From assembly GCA_028873845.1 (NCBI GenBank), contig JAPPNO010000123.1, positions 42,206 through 106,205 on the forward strand: 64,000 nucleotides of DNA, in the 5' to 3' direction. Each line of letters begins with the position of its first letter. Within the stretch, counting starts at the first letter, position 1. The notes under the pieces are model-generated. The model saw only the letters and a program-made list of their open reading frames with translations. It was not told the DNA's origin and ran no database searches. The position numbers and the translations under genes are program-made. Shown piece by piece: positions 34,574 to 43,182 of the stretch. This DNA is from Gemmatimonadota bacterium. Lineage in GTDB: Bacteria; Gemmatimonadota; Gemmatimonadetes; Longimicrobiales; Gaopeijiaceae.

Positions 34574-34786
34574 TCAGTTTCCCACGCGGATCACGTTCTC
34601 CGCTGCGGGTCCCTTGGGACCGTTGACCATGTCGAACTCGACCTGGTCGCCCTCTGCCAGGCTCCGGAATCCCTCGCCCTCGATGGCCGAGTAGTGAACG
34701 AAACAATCTCGCTCGCCGGCCGTCGGGCTGATGAACCCGAATCCCTTTGCGTCATTGAACCACTTGACGGTTCCCGTGGTCCGCAT
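34574..34786 (-). CDS. Cold-shock protein (CspA family)
   Basis: 70 aa, one cold-shock domain that binds single-stranded RNA/DNA and acts as an RNA chaperone. RNP1 KGFGFI is at 14-19 and RNP2 DCFVHYSAI at 27-35. The ATG at 34786 follows AAGGAGCAGAGG, an excellent ribosome-binding site, so the longer frame to 34831 is rejected. A transcript leader of at least 50-100 nt is likely before the divergent TolC gene. Long leaders are the usual control point for csp genes, but no specific cold-box is claimed. It is followed by a strong terminator. Confidence 0.96.
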   Translation of the reverse strand: MRTTGTVKWFNDAKGFGFISPTAGERDCFVHYSAIEGEGFRSLAEGDQVEFDMVNGPKGPAAENVIRVGN

Positions 34787-35007
34787 CCTCTGCTCCTTCA
34801 GGTAAGCTGTACTTTCCTCCGGCCGTCGCATTCGCGCCGACCCCTCCGGCGACCGGTATACAAAAGTGTCTCGAATCGCCGACTACATGTTTCTGACCCT
34901 ATGCGAAGGTGCAGGATCAGTCAAGGACTTGGGACTCGTTCAACGAACATCGGGCAGTAGGTGTCTCGACTTCTGGCAACACTCTCAGAGAAGGGCAAGT
35001 CGTTGAT

Positions 35008-36594
35008 ATGAATACAGATATGGATACATGGAGAGATGCGGCCGCCGCACGGGAAGACCACCGGGAGCGACTCCGGCGGGCCCTCGGGCGGCTGGCCCCG
35101 AGCGTCACCGTCCCGTTGCTGGCCGCGCTGGCCGGCACGTTCGTTTCCAGCGGCCGAGCGGAAGCGCAGGAACGGTCCTCACCGCCGGAAATCGGCGACA
35201 CGCCCGTCCTCCTCGGCACGGTCGTCCGGGTGGCACTGGAACGCAACCGGGATGTCCTGGACGCCGAGTACCAGGTGGCCGTAGCCGGCGAGCAGGTGGC
35301 GGAAGCCTGGAGCACCGTCTACCCGACCCTGGACCTGTCGAGTTCGTTCACCCGCAATGTGGCGCCCCAGGTGAGCTTCCTGCCGGCTCAGATCTTCAAT
35401 CCCAACGCGACCGAGGGCGAGTTCATTCCGGTGCAGTTCGGCGCGGACAACATCTGGAACCTGTCGGTCAACGCGGAGCAGAAGCTCTTCGACCCCCGCA
35501 TCTTCGTCGGTGTGGGCGCCGCGGCCCGCTTCGAACGGGTGCAGCGCGAGGCCCTGCGCGGACGGACGCAGCAGGCGGTCACCCGCATCCGGATGGCCTT
35601 CTACGATCTGCTGCTCGGGCAGGAAGAGGTGCGTCTGACCGAGAATTCGCTGGAACGCGTGCGCCAGGCGCTCGCCGAGACCCGGGCCATGCAGGAAGCC
35701 GGACTGGCGCCCGTCTACGACGTGCTGCGCCTCGAGGTCGAACTCGCCAACCTGGAACCCAACCTGAGGCGTGCCCACAATCGCATGGGTTCGGCCCGCC
35801 GGGAGCTGGCGGTCGAACTCGCGCTGGACCCCGAAGTGCGCTTCGAGGCGGCGGGGTCGCTGGCGCGGATCGACCTGGACGACTTCGATGCCAACTCCCC
35901 CGCCAACCGGAATATCCTGGCCTTCCACGGTGTGCCGGCGGTTGACGAGGCCGAGATCACGGCGTTCGTGCGCCGGAGCTCGGCCGGCCGGTCCGACATC
36001 CGCCAGTTGGAGATGACGCGCGAGCTTCGCCACACCGAACTGCGGATCGAACAGGTCGAATACCTGCCCAAGGTCTTCGCCTTCGGGAGTTACGGTCTGG
36101 CCGCGCAGCAGAATGGTACGCCGGACTTCTTCGGGAGCCAGGCCCAGCGGGGCTCTTCCAAACAGGTGGGGCTCCGGGTGACCATCCCCATCTTCTCGGG
36201 GTTCGGGCGAGACGCCCGCATCGATCAGAAGCGGGCCGCGCTTCGCCAGGCCGACACGCAGACGCGCATGGCGGCCGACCGGGCCGAGGTGCAGCTGCGC
36301 AACCTGGTCGACCTGGCCCATGAGGCGCACGCGCGCACCGTGGGGCAGCGGCTGGCCGTGGGGCAGGCGCAACGGGGGTACGACATCGCGAGTGCGCAGT
36401 ACCGGGAAGGGCTGGGAAGCCGGCTGGAGCTGACCGACGCCGAGGTGGCTCTGCGGCAGAGCGAGTTCAACTATGCCCAGGCGGTGTATGACTATCTTGC
36501 GGCGCGGGCGCGCCTCGACGAGGCGGCCGGCCGGGTGCCGCTTGTCGATGTCGAGCCGCTGGCTGGCGGAGAGGGGGGCGCCGCAGGCCGATGA
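35008..36594 (+). CDS. TolC-family outer-membrane efflux protein
   Basis: About 528 aa from the ATG at 35008 (GAAGGG about 11 nt upstream; 35020 is an alternative). The signal region (about 25-52) ends GRAEAQ. It has two TolC-like repeats of long helices with VRVALERNRDVLDAEYQV and a later LGSRLELTDAEVALRQSEFNYAQAV-type segment, here ending ...YDYLAARARLDEAAG. It forms the outer-membrane channel of a tripartite pump. The next gene's ATG overlaps its stop (ATGA), and the RND pump follows, so the three form one efflux operon. It is divergent from the cold-shock gene. Confidence 0.93.
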   Translation: MNTDMDTWRDAAAAREDHRERLRRALGRLAPSVTVPLLAALAGTFVSSGRAEAQERSSPPEIGDTPVLLGTVVRVALERNRDVLDAEYQVAVAGEQVAEAWSTVYPTLDLSSSFTRNVAPQVSFLPAQIFNPNATEGEFIPVQFGADNIWNLSVNAEQKLFDPRIFVGVGAAARFERVQREALRGRTQQAVTRIRMAFYDLLLGQEEVRLTENSLERVRQALAETRAMQEAGLAPVYDVLRLEVELANLEPNLRRAHNRMGSARRELAVELALDPEVRFEAAGSLARIDLDDFDANSPANRNILAFHGVPAVDEAEITAFVRRSSAGRSDIRQLEMTRELRHTELRIEQVEYLPKVFAFGSYGLAAQQNGTPDFFGSQAQRGSSKQVGLRVTIPIFSGFGRDARIDQKRAALRQADTQTRMAADRAEVQLRNLVDLAHEAHARTVGQRLAVGQAQRGYDIASAQYREGLGSRLELTDAEVALRQSEFNYAQAVYDYLAARARLDEAAGRVPLVDVEPLAGGEGGAAGR

Positions 36595-37745
36595 CGAGGA
36601 CGCAAGCGGGAAACGGAGCGAGAGAGATCGTGAGTTGGGGAATGGATGCAATGAACAGTCCGTGGACGGCCAGGGTGCTGCTGCTTGCCGCGCTGGGGGG
36701 CGGCGCGGCGGGGTGCGGGGGGGCGCAGGGCGAGCCGGCGGAGGAGGCGGAAGTCGCGAGCGAGGGATATCGCCGCGTGGTCAACGTCGAGGTGCAGCGC
36801 GTGGAGGCGCGGAACTTCACCAGCACCATTCGGCTCACCGGCGTGGCGCTGGCCATGCGCGACGTGATGGTGTCGGCGGAGGAGGCGGGAGTCGTTCGCC
36901 GCATCCTGCGCGACAAGGGGAGCCCGGTTCGGGCGGGCAATGCGATTCTTCGCCTGGACGATACGATCCTGAAGGCCCAGGTCCGGACCGCGGCCGCCAA
37001 GGCCGAGTACGACGCGGAAGTGTGGGAGAGCCGCAGGAGGCTCTACGAGGAGGATGGCATCGGTTCGGAGCTGGCCTATCACGAAGCCCGGGCGACCGCG
37101 GAGCAGAGCCGCGGCAACCTCGAAGCGCTGCAGGCGCGTCTTGACCGGACCACGATCCACGCACCCGTCCGAGGCGTCCTCAACGACCGGTTCGTGGAGG
37201 TGGGCACGATGGTTCAGCCGGGGACCGTGGTGGCCAGGGTCGTCCAGGCGGACACGATCAGGATCATGTCGGGGGTCCCCGAACGCTATGCCCTGTACGT
37301 GTCCGTGGGGGCCGATGCCTCCGTTTCCCTCGACGTGCTCCCGGGCGAGGTCTTCGCCGGCTCCATCACCTACGCGGGCGTGGCGGTGGACCCGGACGCC
37401 CGCACCTTTCCGGTCGAGCTGACGCTTCCAAACCCGGGAGGGGCGATCAAGCCGGGAATGGTCGCCGACGTGTCGGTGACCCAGGGCGAGCTGGCCGACG
37501 CCATTGTGGTGCCGCGGCAGGCGCTCGTGTCGATGGAGGGCGGGCAGGTGGTGTATGTGGTCGACGGGGCCGGGGGAGAGACGGTCGCGGCCGCTCGCAG
37601 GGTGGAGGTGGCGGCGAGCCAGGGCAACGACGTGGTGATCGGGTCGGGGCTGGCGCCGGGTGACCGGGTGGTGGTGGTGGGGCAGCAGGGGCTGACCGAC
37701 GGAGACCGCGTGCGGGTGGTGGCGGGGGAGGGCGGCGACTCATGA
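36591..37745 (+). CDS. RND efflux periplasmic adaptor (MFP/HlyD family)
   Basis: 384 aa from the ATG at 36591 overlapping the TolC stop; in-frame ATGs at 36642 and 36651 would start directly at the signal and may be used. A signal with a GAAGC lipobox-like end anchors it in the inner membrane. It has a lipoyl-type half (SAEEAGVVRRILRDKGSPVRAGNAILRLDD), an alpha-hairpin (residues about 110-165), a second lipoyl half (TTIHAPVRGVLNDRFVEVG), and beta-barrel and membrane-proximal domains. It links the RND pump to the TolC channel. Its stop overlaps the pump start (ATGA). Confidence 0.94.
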   Translation: MTRTQAGNGAREIVSWGMDAMNSPWTARVLLLAALGGGAAGCGGAQGEPAEEAEVASEGYRRVVNVEVQRVEARNFTSTIRLTGVALAMRDVMVSAEEAGVVRRILRDKGSPVRAGNAILRLDDTILKAQVRTAAAKAEYDAEVWESRRRLYEEDGIGSELAYHEARATAEQSRGNLEALQARLDRTTIHAPVRGVLNDRFVEVGTMVQPGTVVARVVQADTIRIMSGVPERYALYVSVGADASVSLDVLPGEVFAGSITYAGVAVDPDARTFPVELTLPNPGGAIKPGMVADVSVTQGELADAIVVPRQALVSMEGGQVVYVVDGAGGETVAAARRVEVAASQGNDVVIGSGLAPGDRVVVVGQQGLTDGDRVRVVAGEGGDS

Positions 37746-40700
37746 GTGACGGCCGCGACAGGTCCCCCGGGGGACGCGACCCCCGCTCCTTCAAGGAGTT
37801 CGTGCTGACGTCGCTTGCCGTCGAGAACCGCACGTCCGTCGTCGTCCTCTTCTTCTTCATCACGATCGCCGGACTGGTCTTCTACCGCGCCATCCCGAAG
37901 GAGTCGTTCCCCGAGACCGAGATCCCCTCGATCGCGGTCAACACGGTCTATCCCGGGGTGTCGCCGGCCGACATCGAGAGCCTGGTGACGCGGAAGATCG
38001 AGGAGGAACTCAACACGATCTCGGGGCTCAAGGAGCTCACGTCGACCTCGGTCGAGGGGTACTCCTCGATCGTCGCCGAGTTCGAGAGCTCGACCAACAT
38101 GGAAGAGGCGCTGCGGAAGGTGCGGGCGAAGCTGGTCGTGGCGCGCCGCGAAATCCCCTCGGACGCCGAGGATCCGGCCATCTTCGAGTTTTCGATGAGC
38201 GAAGCGCCCGTCATGCAGGTCAACATCGCGGGCGGCTACGGACTGGTGCGGCTCAAGGAGGTGGGCGAGGATCTGCGAGAGCGCATCGAGGCGATTCCGG
38301 CGGTACTCAGGGTGGATCTGCGGGGCGGACTGGAGCGTGAAGTAAAAGTTGAAGTCAACCTGTCCAAGTTGCAGTACTACAATGTTTCATTCGACGATGT
38401 CCTGAGTGCCATCCGCCAGGAGAACGTGAACATCCCGGGCGGGTCGATCGACGTGAACGGGTTGAAGTACCTGGTTCGCGTGGACGGTGAGTTCGACGAT
38501 CCGTCGGTGGTGGGGGACCTGGTCATAACGACGGTCGGGGGCCGCCCGATCTATGTAAGGGACGTGGCCACGGTGGAGTTCGGATTCGCCGAGCGGGCGA
38601 GCTACGCACGGCTGAACGAGGAACCGGTCGTCACCCTGGACGTGGTCAAGCGCTCCGGCGAGAACATCATCGCGACGGCCGCGGCGGTGCGCGCCGAGAT
38701 CGAGGCCATGCGGCCGCTCTTCCCCCCGTCCACCGTCGTCTCCATCACCTCGGACATGTCCGCCGACATCGGCGACATGGTGAGCAGCCTGCAGAACAAC
38801 ATCATCTCGGGACTGATCCTGATCGTGGGCGTGCTGCTCTTCGTGCTGGGCCTGCGCACCTCCATCTTCGTGGCCGTATCGATCCCGACCTCGATGTTCC
38901 TCACCTTCATCGTGCTCTGGGCGCTGGGCGTCTCGATGAACATGGTGGTGCTCTTCTCGCTCATCCTCGCGCTGGGCATGCTCGTCGACAACGCCATCGT
39001 GATCGTCGAGAACATCTACCGCTTCATGGAAGAGGGGTGGGACCGCAGGACGGCGGCGAAGAAGGCGACCGGCGAGGTGGCCGGCCCGGTCATCGCGGCC
39101 ACCGCCACCACGCTGGCGGCCTTCACGCCGCTGCTCTTCTGGCCCGGCATGGCGGGGCAGTTCATGCAGTACCTGCCGCTCACCCTCATCGTGACGCTGT
39201 CGAGCTCGCTTTTCGTGGCGCTGGTGATCGTGCCGACGCTGTGTTCGCTGTTTCTGGATCCGGAAAGTTCCCGGCCGCGGCGGCTGAGCCGGCGGGCGCG
39301 GGTGCTGCTGCTTGGCCTGGCGGGTCTTGGTCTGATCTCGGTGGGGGTCGCGAATCCGCTCACGGCGGTTCTCTTCGTGGTGACCGGGACGGCACTATGG
39401 CTCCTTCACGCCAGGGTTCTCGACCGCATCGGCAAGGCGTTCATGGCGCGTGGCTTCCCCCGTCTGGTCGGGTGGTACGAACGGCGTCTGCGGTGGGCGC
39501 TGGACCACCGTGCGCTGGTGCTGTCGGGTTCGGTTCTCGCGCTGGTGGGCACGGTCATGATCTACGGGAGGTTCGCGGCCCCGGTCGAGTATTTCCCCGA
39601 GGACATCCCGCCCGCGACCGTCTACGTGGCCGTCGAGGCCCCGGTGGGCACCTCGGCGGCGGTGACCGACGGCTACGCGCGGCGGCTGAAGGCTGAACTC
39701 GCGGGAATCACCGGGCTGGACGACGCCGAGACCGTCGTGACCACGGTGGGGGCGGGAGGGGGAGGAGGAGGCTTCATGGACGGCGGCGGACCGTCGGGCC
39801 CGGAAGCCGGCCGGATCACCGTCAGCATGGTGGACTACCAGGACCGCCGCTTCGACGTCTTCACCACGCTGGCCCAAATGCAGGAACGGGTGGGCATCAG
39901 CCTGGCCGGGGCCGAGGTGCGCGTCGACAAGGTCACCGAAGGGCCACCCTCGGGGCCGCCCGTGAACATCGAGATCAGCGGCGAGGATCCGGTCCTGCTC
40001 GAGGAGCTCGCCAACCGGGCGGTCGACCTGATCGAGAGCGCGCCGGTCTATGCCCGCCTCGTCGGCCTGGAGAGCGACATGGACGACGCGCGGCCCGAAC
40101 TGCGCGTGGAGGTGGATCGCGAGAAGGCCAGCCTCTACGGCCTGTCGACCAACGATGTGGGATTCGTGGTGCGCGGGGCCATCAACGGGCTGGAGGCGGC
40201 CAAGTACCGCACCGGCAACGACGAGTACGACATCATCGTCCGCCTGCGCGAGGAAGACCGCCGCGAGCTCACCGACCTCAACCAGCTTACGGCCTTCGCC
40301 GACGGCACCCAGATCCCGCTGCTGTCGGTGGCCGACTGGACCGTGGGCGAGGGGTACAGCTCGATTCGCCGCAAGGATCTGGACCGCGTGGCGACGGTGA
40401 GCGCGGAGGTGGCGGCCGGTTACAACAGCAACGACGTGCTCGGGCAGGTGGAGGAGGTTCTGGCCGGTTTCGCCGCCGAGCTTCCGCCCGGCTACGCCAT
40501 GGCCTTCACCGGGGAGCAGGAGGACCAGCAGGAGGCGCAGGAGTTCCTCACGACCGCCTTCATGATGGCCCTCATGCTCATCGCGCTCATCCTGGTCACC
40601 CAGTTCAACTCGGTCGTCAAGCCGCTCATCATCCTGTCGTCGGTGATCATGTCGACGATCGGGGTCCTGATCGGCCTTCTGGTCTTCCAGATGCCCTTCG

Positions 40701-41224
40701 TGATCATCATGACCGGCGTGGGCGTGATCTCGCTCGCGGGGATCGTGGTGAACAACGCGATCGTCCTGATCGACTACATCGACGTGCTGCGGAAGCGGGA
40801 CGGCCTCGATCGCCGAGAGGCGGTGGTGGAGGGGGGGAAGACGCGGCTGCGGCCGGTTCTGCTCACCGCGCTGACCACGGCGCTGGGACTGGTCCCGCTC
40901 GCGGTCGGGCTCAACTTCGACTTCTTCGGACTCTTCGCGAGCCTGTCGCCGGAGCTGTTCTGGGGCGGCGAGCAGGCAGCGTGGTGGGGTCCGATGGCGG
41001 TGGCGGTGATCGTCGGCATCATCTTCGCGACCTTCCTGACGCTCGTTCTGGTTCCTGTGCTCTACAGCGTGGTGAGCGATCTGGCCCGCTTCTTCCGGCG
41101 TGGGGAGCCGGAGGTGGGGGGTGGGCGGGACCGGCAAGCCGAGGACGGAACCGCCGTTGTCGTGCCGCCGCTGATGCCCGAACCGGGGCGCGAGGGGAAG
41201 GTGGCGGCGGTGGCCGGGAGTTGA
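37742..41224 (+). CDS. RND-family efflux pump (AcrB/MMPL-like inner-membrane transporter)
   Basis: 1160 aa. The ATG overlaps the adaptor stop. Twelve membrane helices with two large periplasmic loops are expected. TM1 (VVVLFFFITIAGLVFYRAIP) is followed by FPETEIPSIAVNTVYPGVSPADIE, a typical RND opening. The signature region LGMLVDNAIVIVENIYRFMEEG in TM4 carries the acidic proton-relay residue, and VNNAIVLIDYIDVLRKR is the second-half equivalent. An extra hydrophobic stretch near 510-560 lengthens it beyond the usual 1,030-1,050 aa. It exports drugs, metals or lipids by proton motive force; the substrate is unknown. The 3' end has a loosely conserved hydrophilic tail. Confidence 0.95.
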   Translation: MSDGRDRSPGGRDPRSFKEFVLTSLAVENRTSVVVLFFFITIAGLVFYRAIPKESFPETEIPSIAVNTVYPGVSPADIESLVTRKIEEELNTISGLKELTSTSVEGYSSIVAEFESSTNMEEALRKVRAKLVVARREIPSDAEDPAIFEFSMSEAPVMQVNIAGGYGLVRLKEVGEDLRERIEAIPAVLRVDLRGGLEREVKVEVNLSKLQYYNVSFDDVLSAIRQENVNIPGGSIDVNGLKYLVRVDGEFDDPSVVGDLVITTVGGRPIYVRDVATVEFGFAERASYARLNEEPVVTLDVVKRSGENIIATAAAVRAEIEAMRPLFPPSTVVSITSDMSADIGDMVSSLQNNIISGLILIVGVLLFVLGLRTSIFVAVSIPTSMFLTFIVLWALGVSMNMVVLFSLILALGMLVDNAIVIVENIYRFMEEGWDRRTAAKKATGEVAGPVIAATATTLAAFTPLLFWPGMAGQFMQYLPLTLIVTLSSSLFVALVIVPTLCSLFLDPESSRPRRLSRRARVLLLGLAGLGLISVGVANPLTAVLFVVTGTALWLLHARVLDRIGKAFMARGFPRLVGWYERRLRWALDHRALVLSGSVLALVGTVMIYGRFAAPVEYFPEDIPPATVYVAVEAPVGTSAAVTDGYARRLKAELAGITGLDDAETVVTTVGAGGGGGGFMDGGGPSGPEAGRITVSMVDYQDRRFDVFTTLAQMQERVGISLAGAEVRVDKVTEGPPSGPPVNIEISGEDPVLLEELANRAVDLIESAPVYARLVGLESDMDDARPELRVEVDREKASLYGLSTNDVGFVVRGAINGLEAAKYRTGNDEYDIIVRLREEDRRELTDLNQLTAFADGTQIPLLSVADWTVGEGYSSIRRKDLDRVATVSAEVAAGYNSNDVLGQVEEVLAGFAAELPPGYAMAFTGEQEDQQEAQEFLTTAFMMALMLIALILVTQFNSVVKPLIILSSVIMSTIGVLIGLLVFQMPFVIIMTGVGVISLAGIVVNNAIVLIDYIDVLRKRDGLDRREAVVEGGKTRLRPVLLTALTTALGLVPLAVGLNFDFFGLFASLSPELFWGGEQAAWWGPMAVAVIVGIIFATFLTLVLVPVLYSVVSDLARFFRRGEPEVGGGRDRQAEDGTAVVVPPLMPEPGREGKVAAVAGS

Positions 41225-41246
41225 GTCCAAATCCGGTCAATCACGC

Positions 41247-41261
41247 TTTACATTTTGTAAA
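41247..41261. promoter_or_regulatory. TTTACA-N3-TGTAAA dyad before GGT gene 1
   Basis: TTTACATTTTGTAAA is a perfect 6-bp inverted repeat with a 3-nt spacer, 117 nt before the GGT start. A CATAAT at 41272-41277 could be the -10 with TTTACA as a -35 (19-nt spacing). Similar dyads stand before the second GGT gene and plug-like gene E. Confidence 0.55.
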
Positions 41262-41378
41262 CTGTGGGTGACATAATCGTGGCTGGCTGCGCTTGTGGGT
41301 CTCCATCGCGGCCTGCAATTTGATCTACTCATCGCCACACCCCCCCGGGGGACAACCAGACGGAGTTCGAAGACCCAG

Positions 41379-43103
41379 ATGACCCCGCGTCGATTCTTCC
41401 GGTTCGCGCCGCTCGTTGCGGCATTCGTTGTCGCCGCCTGCGGCGCCCCAGCCGCCGAGTCCCCCGCGATCACCGTCGCACGGGCCACCCTGGAATCGGG
41501 CGGCGGGATGGTGGTCTCGGCCTACCCCGATGCGAGCCGCGCGGGCGCCGAGGCACTGCGGGCCGGCGGCAACGCCGTCGACGCCGCGATCGCCACCGGG
41601 TTCGCGCTGGCCGTCACGCACCCGGTGGCGGGCAACATCGGCGGCGGCGGCTTCATGGTGATCCGCTTCCCCGACGGGTCCTCGACGGTCATGGACTTCC
41701 GGGAGAAGGCGCCGCTCAGCGCCCACCCCGAGATGTTCCTGGACGAGGACGGCGAGTACTCCTACCAGATCCACCACCGCAGCCACCTGGCGGTGGGCGT
41801 CCCGGGTACCGTGGCGGGCTTCGCACAGGCCCACGAGCAATACGGCTCCGCGGCGTGGGCCGGTCTGGTGGAGTCCGCGGTCGCCCTGGCGCGCGACGGC
41901 TTCGAGGTCAGCGAACGCCTCGCGGGTTCGCTGGCCGGACGGCTGGACGCCTTCCGCGACTACCCGGCCACCTTCGCCCAGTTCTTCCGCGACGGCGAAC
42001 CCTACGCCCCGGGCGACACTTTGGTGCAGGCCGACCTGGCGTCCACGCTTGAGCGCATCCGCGACAGGGGCCACGACGGCTTCTACGCCGGCGAGACGGC
42101 ACGCCTCCTCGCCGAGGAGATGGAGCGCGGCGGCGGCTGGATCACCGAGGAGGACCTGGCCCGCTACCGGGCCGTGGAGCGGGAGCCGGTGCGCGGGACG
42201 TACCGCGGGTACGACATCATCAGCATGGCGCCGCCGTCCTCCGGCGGGACCGCGCTGGTGGAGATGCTGAACATCCTGGAGGGCTTCGACGTGGCCGCGA
42301 TGGGCGCGAACAGTCCCGCCCACGCGCACCACCTCATCGAGGCCATGCGGCGCGCCTTCCGCGACCGAGCCACCCACCTTGCCGACCCCGACTTCGCCGA
42401 CGTGCCGGTCGCGCGGCTGACCAGCAAGGAGTACGCGGCCGAGATCCGGGCCACCATTCAGGCCGACGCCGCGAGCGTCTCCGATCCGGGCGACGTGGCG
42501 GGCGATCCCGGCCGGGAGAGTCCCGAGACCACGCACTATTCCGTGGTGGACGCCGATGGAATGGCCGTTTCGGTCACCTACACCCTTGAAGGCGGGTACG
42601 GGTCGTACATCACCGTACCCGGCGCCGGCTTCCTGCTGAACAACGAGATGGGGGACTTCAACGCCCGTCCCGGCCTAACCAACGACCGCGGCCTGATCGG
42701 CACCGCGCCGAACCTGGCGCGCCCGGAACAGCGCATGCTGTCGTCGATGACCCCCACGATCCTGGCCCGCGACGGCGAACTGGTCGCGGTGGTCGGCAGC
42801 CCGGGGGGACGCACGATCATCAACACCGTGCTCCAGATCGTGGTGAACGTGGCCGACTTCGGAATGTCCCCCGCCGACGCGGTGGCGGCGAAGCGGCTGC
42901 ATCACCAGTGGCTCCCCGATGCGGCGCGGCTCGAGGACGGCTACATGAGCGAGGAGGACGCGGCCGTGCTCGCGGCGATGGGGCACCAGGTCACGCGGAG
43001 CGGCCGCCAGGGGATCGCGCACTGCATCTTCACGGGGGAGGGCGGGGTGCTGGTGGGGGTGCCGGATCCGCGGGACTCGGACGGGACGGCGGCGGGGTAC
43101 TGA
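41379..43103 (+). CDS. ggt: Gamma-glutamyltransferase 1 (exported lipoprotein)
   Basis: 574 aa from the ATG at 41379. The upstream frame to 41295 lacks a signal. The lipobox is VAAC. It cleaves gamma-glutamyl bonds in glutathione and gamma-glutamyl peptides, or transfers the glutamyl group. It is made as one chain that self-cleaves before a Thr. Here ETTHYSVVD holds that Thr (T384, with T385 and H386), matching the classical TTHYSVVD of E. coli GGT. Also present are the RAGGNAVDAAIATGFAL helix, IGGGGFMVIR, and late MSSMTPTIL and SPGGRTIINTV. All key motifs are intact. It has its own promoter region with a dyad. Its 3' end faces glnS. Confidence 0.95.
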   Translation: MTPRRFFRFAPLVAAFVVAACGAPAAESPAITVARATLESGGGMVVSAYPDASRAGAEALRAGGNAVDAAIATGFALAVTHPVAGNIGGGGFMVIRFPDGSSTVMDFREKAPLSAHPEMFLDEDGEYSYQIHHRSHLAVGVPGTVAGFAQAHEQYGSAAWAGLVESAVALARDGFEVSERLAGSLAGRLDAFRDYPATFAQFFRDGEPYAPGDTLVQADLASTLERIRDRGHDGFYAGETARLLAEEMERGGGWITEEDLARYRAVEREPVRGTYRGYDIISMAPPSSGGTALVEMLNILEGFDVAAMGANSPAHAHHLIEAMRRAFRDRATHLADPDFADVPVARLTSKEYAAEIRATIQADAASVSDPGDVAGDPGRESPETTHYSVVDADGMAVSVTYTLEGGYGSYITVPGAGFLLNNEMGDFNARPGLTNDRGLIGTAPNLARPEQRMLSSMTPTILARDGELVAVVGSPGGRTIINTVLQIVVNVADFGMSPADAVAAKRLHHQWLPDAARLEDGYMSEEDAAVLAAMGHQVTRSGRQGIAHCIFTGEGGVLVGVPDPRDSDGTAAGY

Positions 43104-43182
43104 CCGGGCGGTTCCGCGCCCGCCGAAACCGCAAAGCCGAGGCGGCTCGGTAGCCCCGGAGCGGGTCGGTCGTCGACGCCCT

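Noticed and set aside
39395..41230. 611-aa minus-strand frame
   Set aside because: It is antisense to the RND pump; repetitive Arg/His/Asp content without domains.
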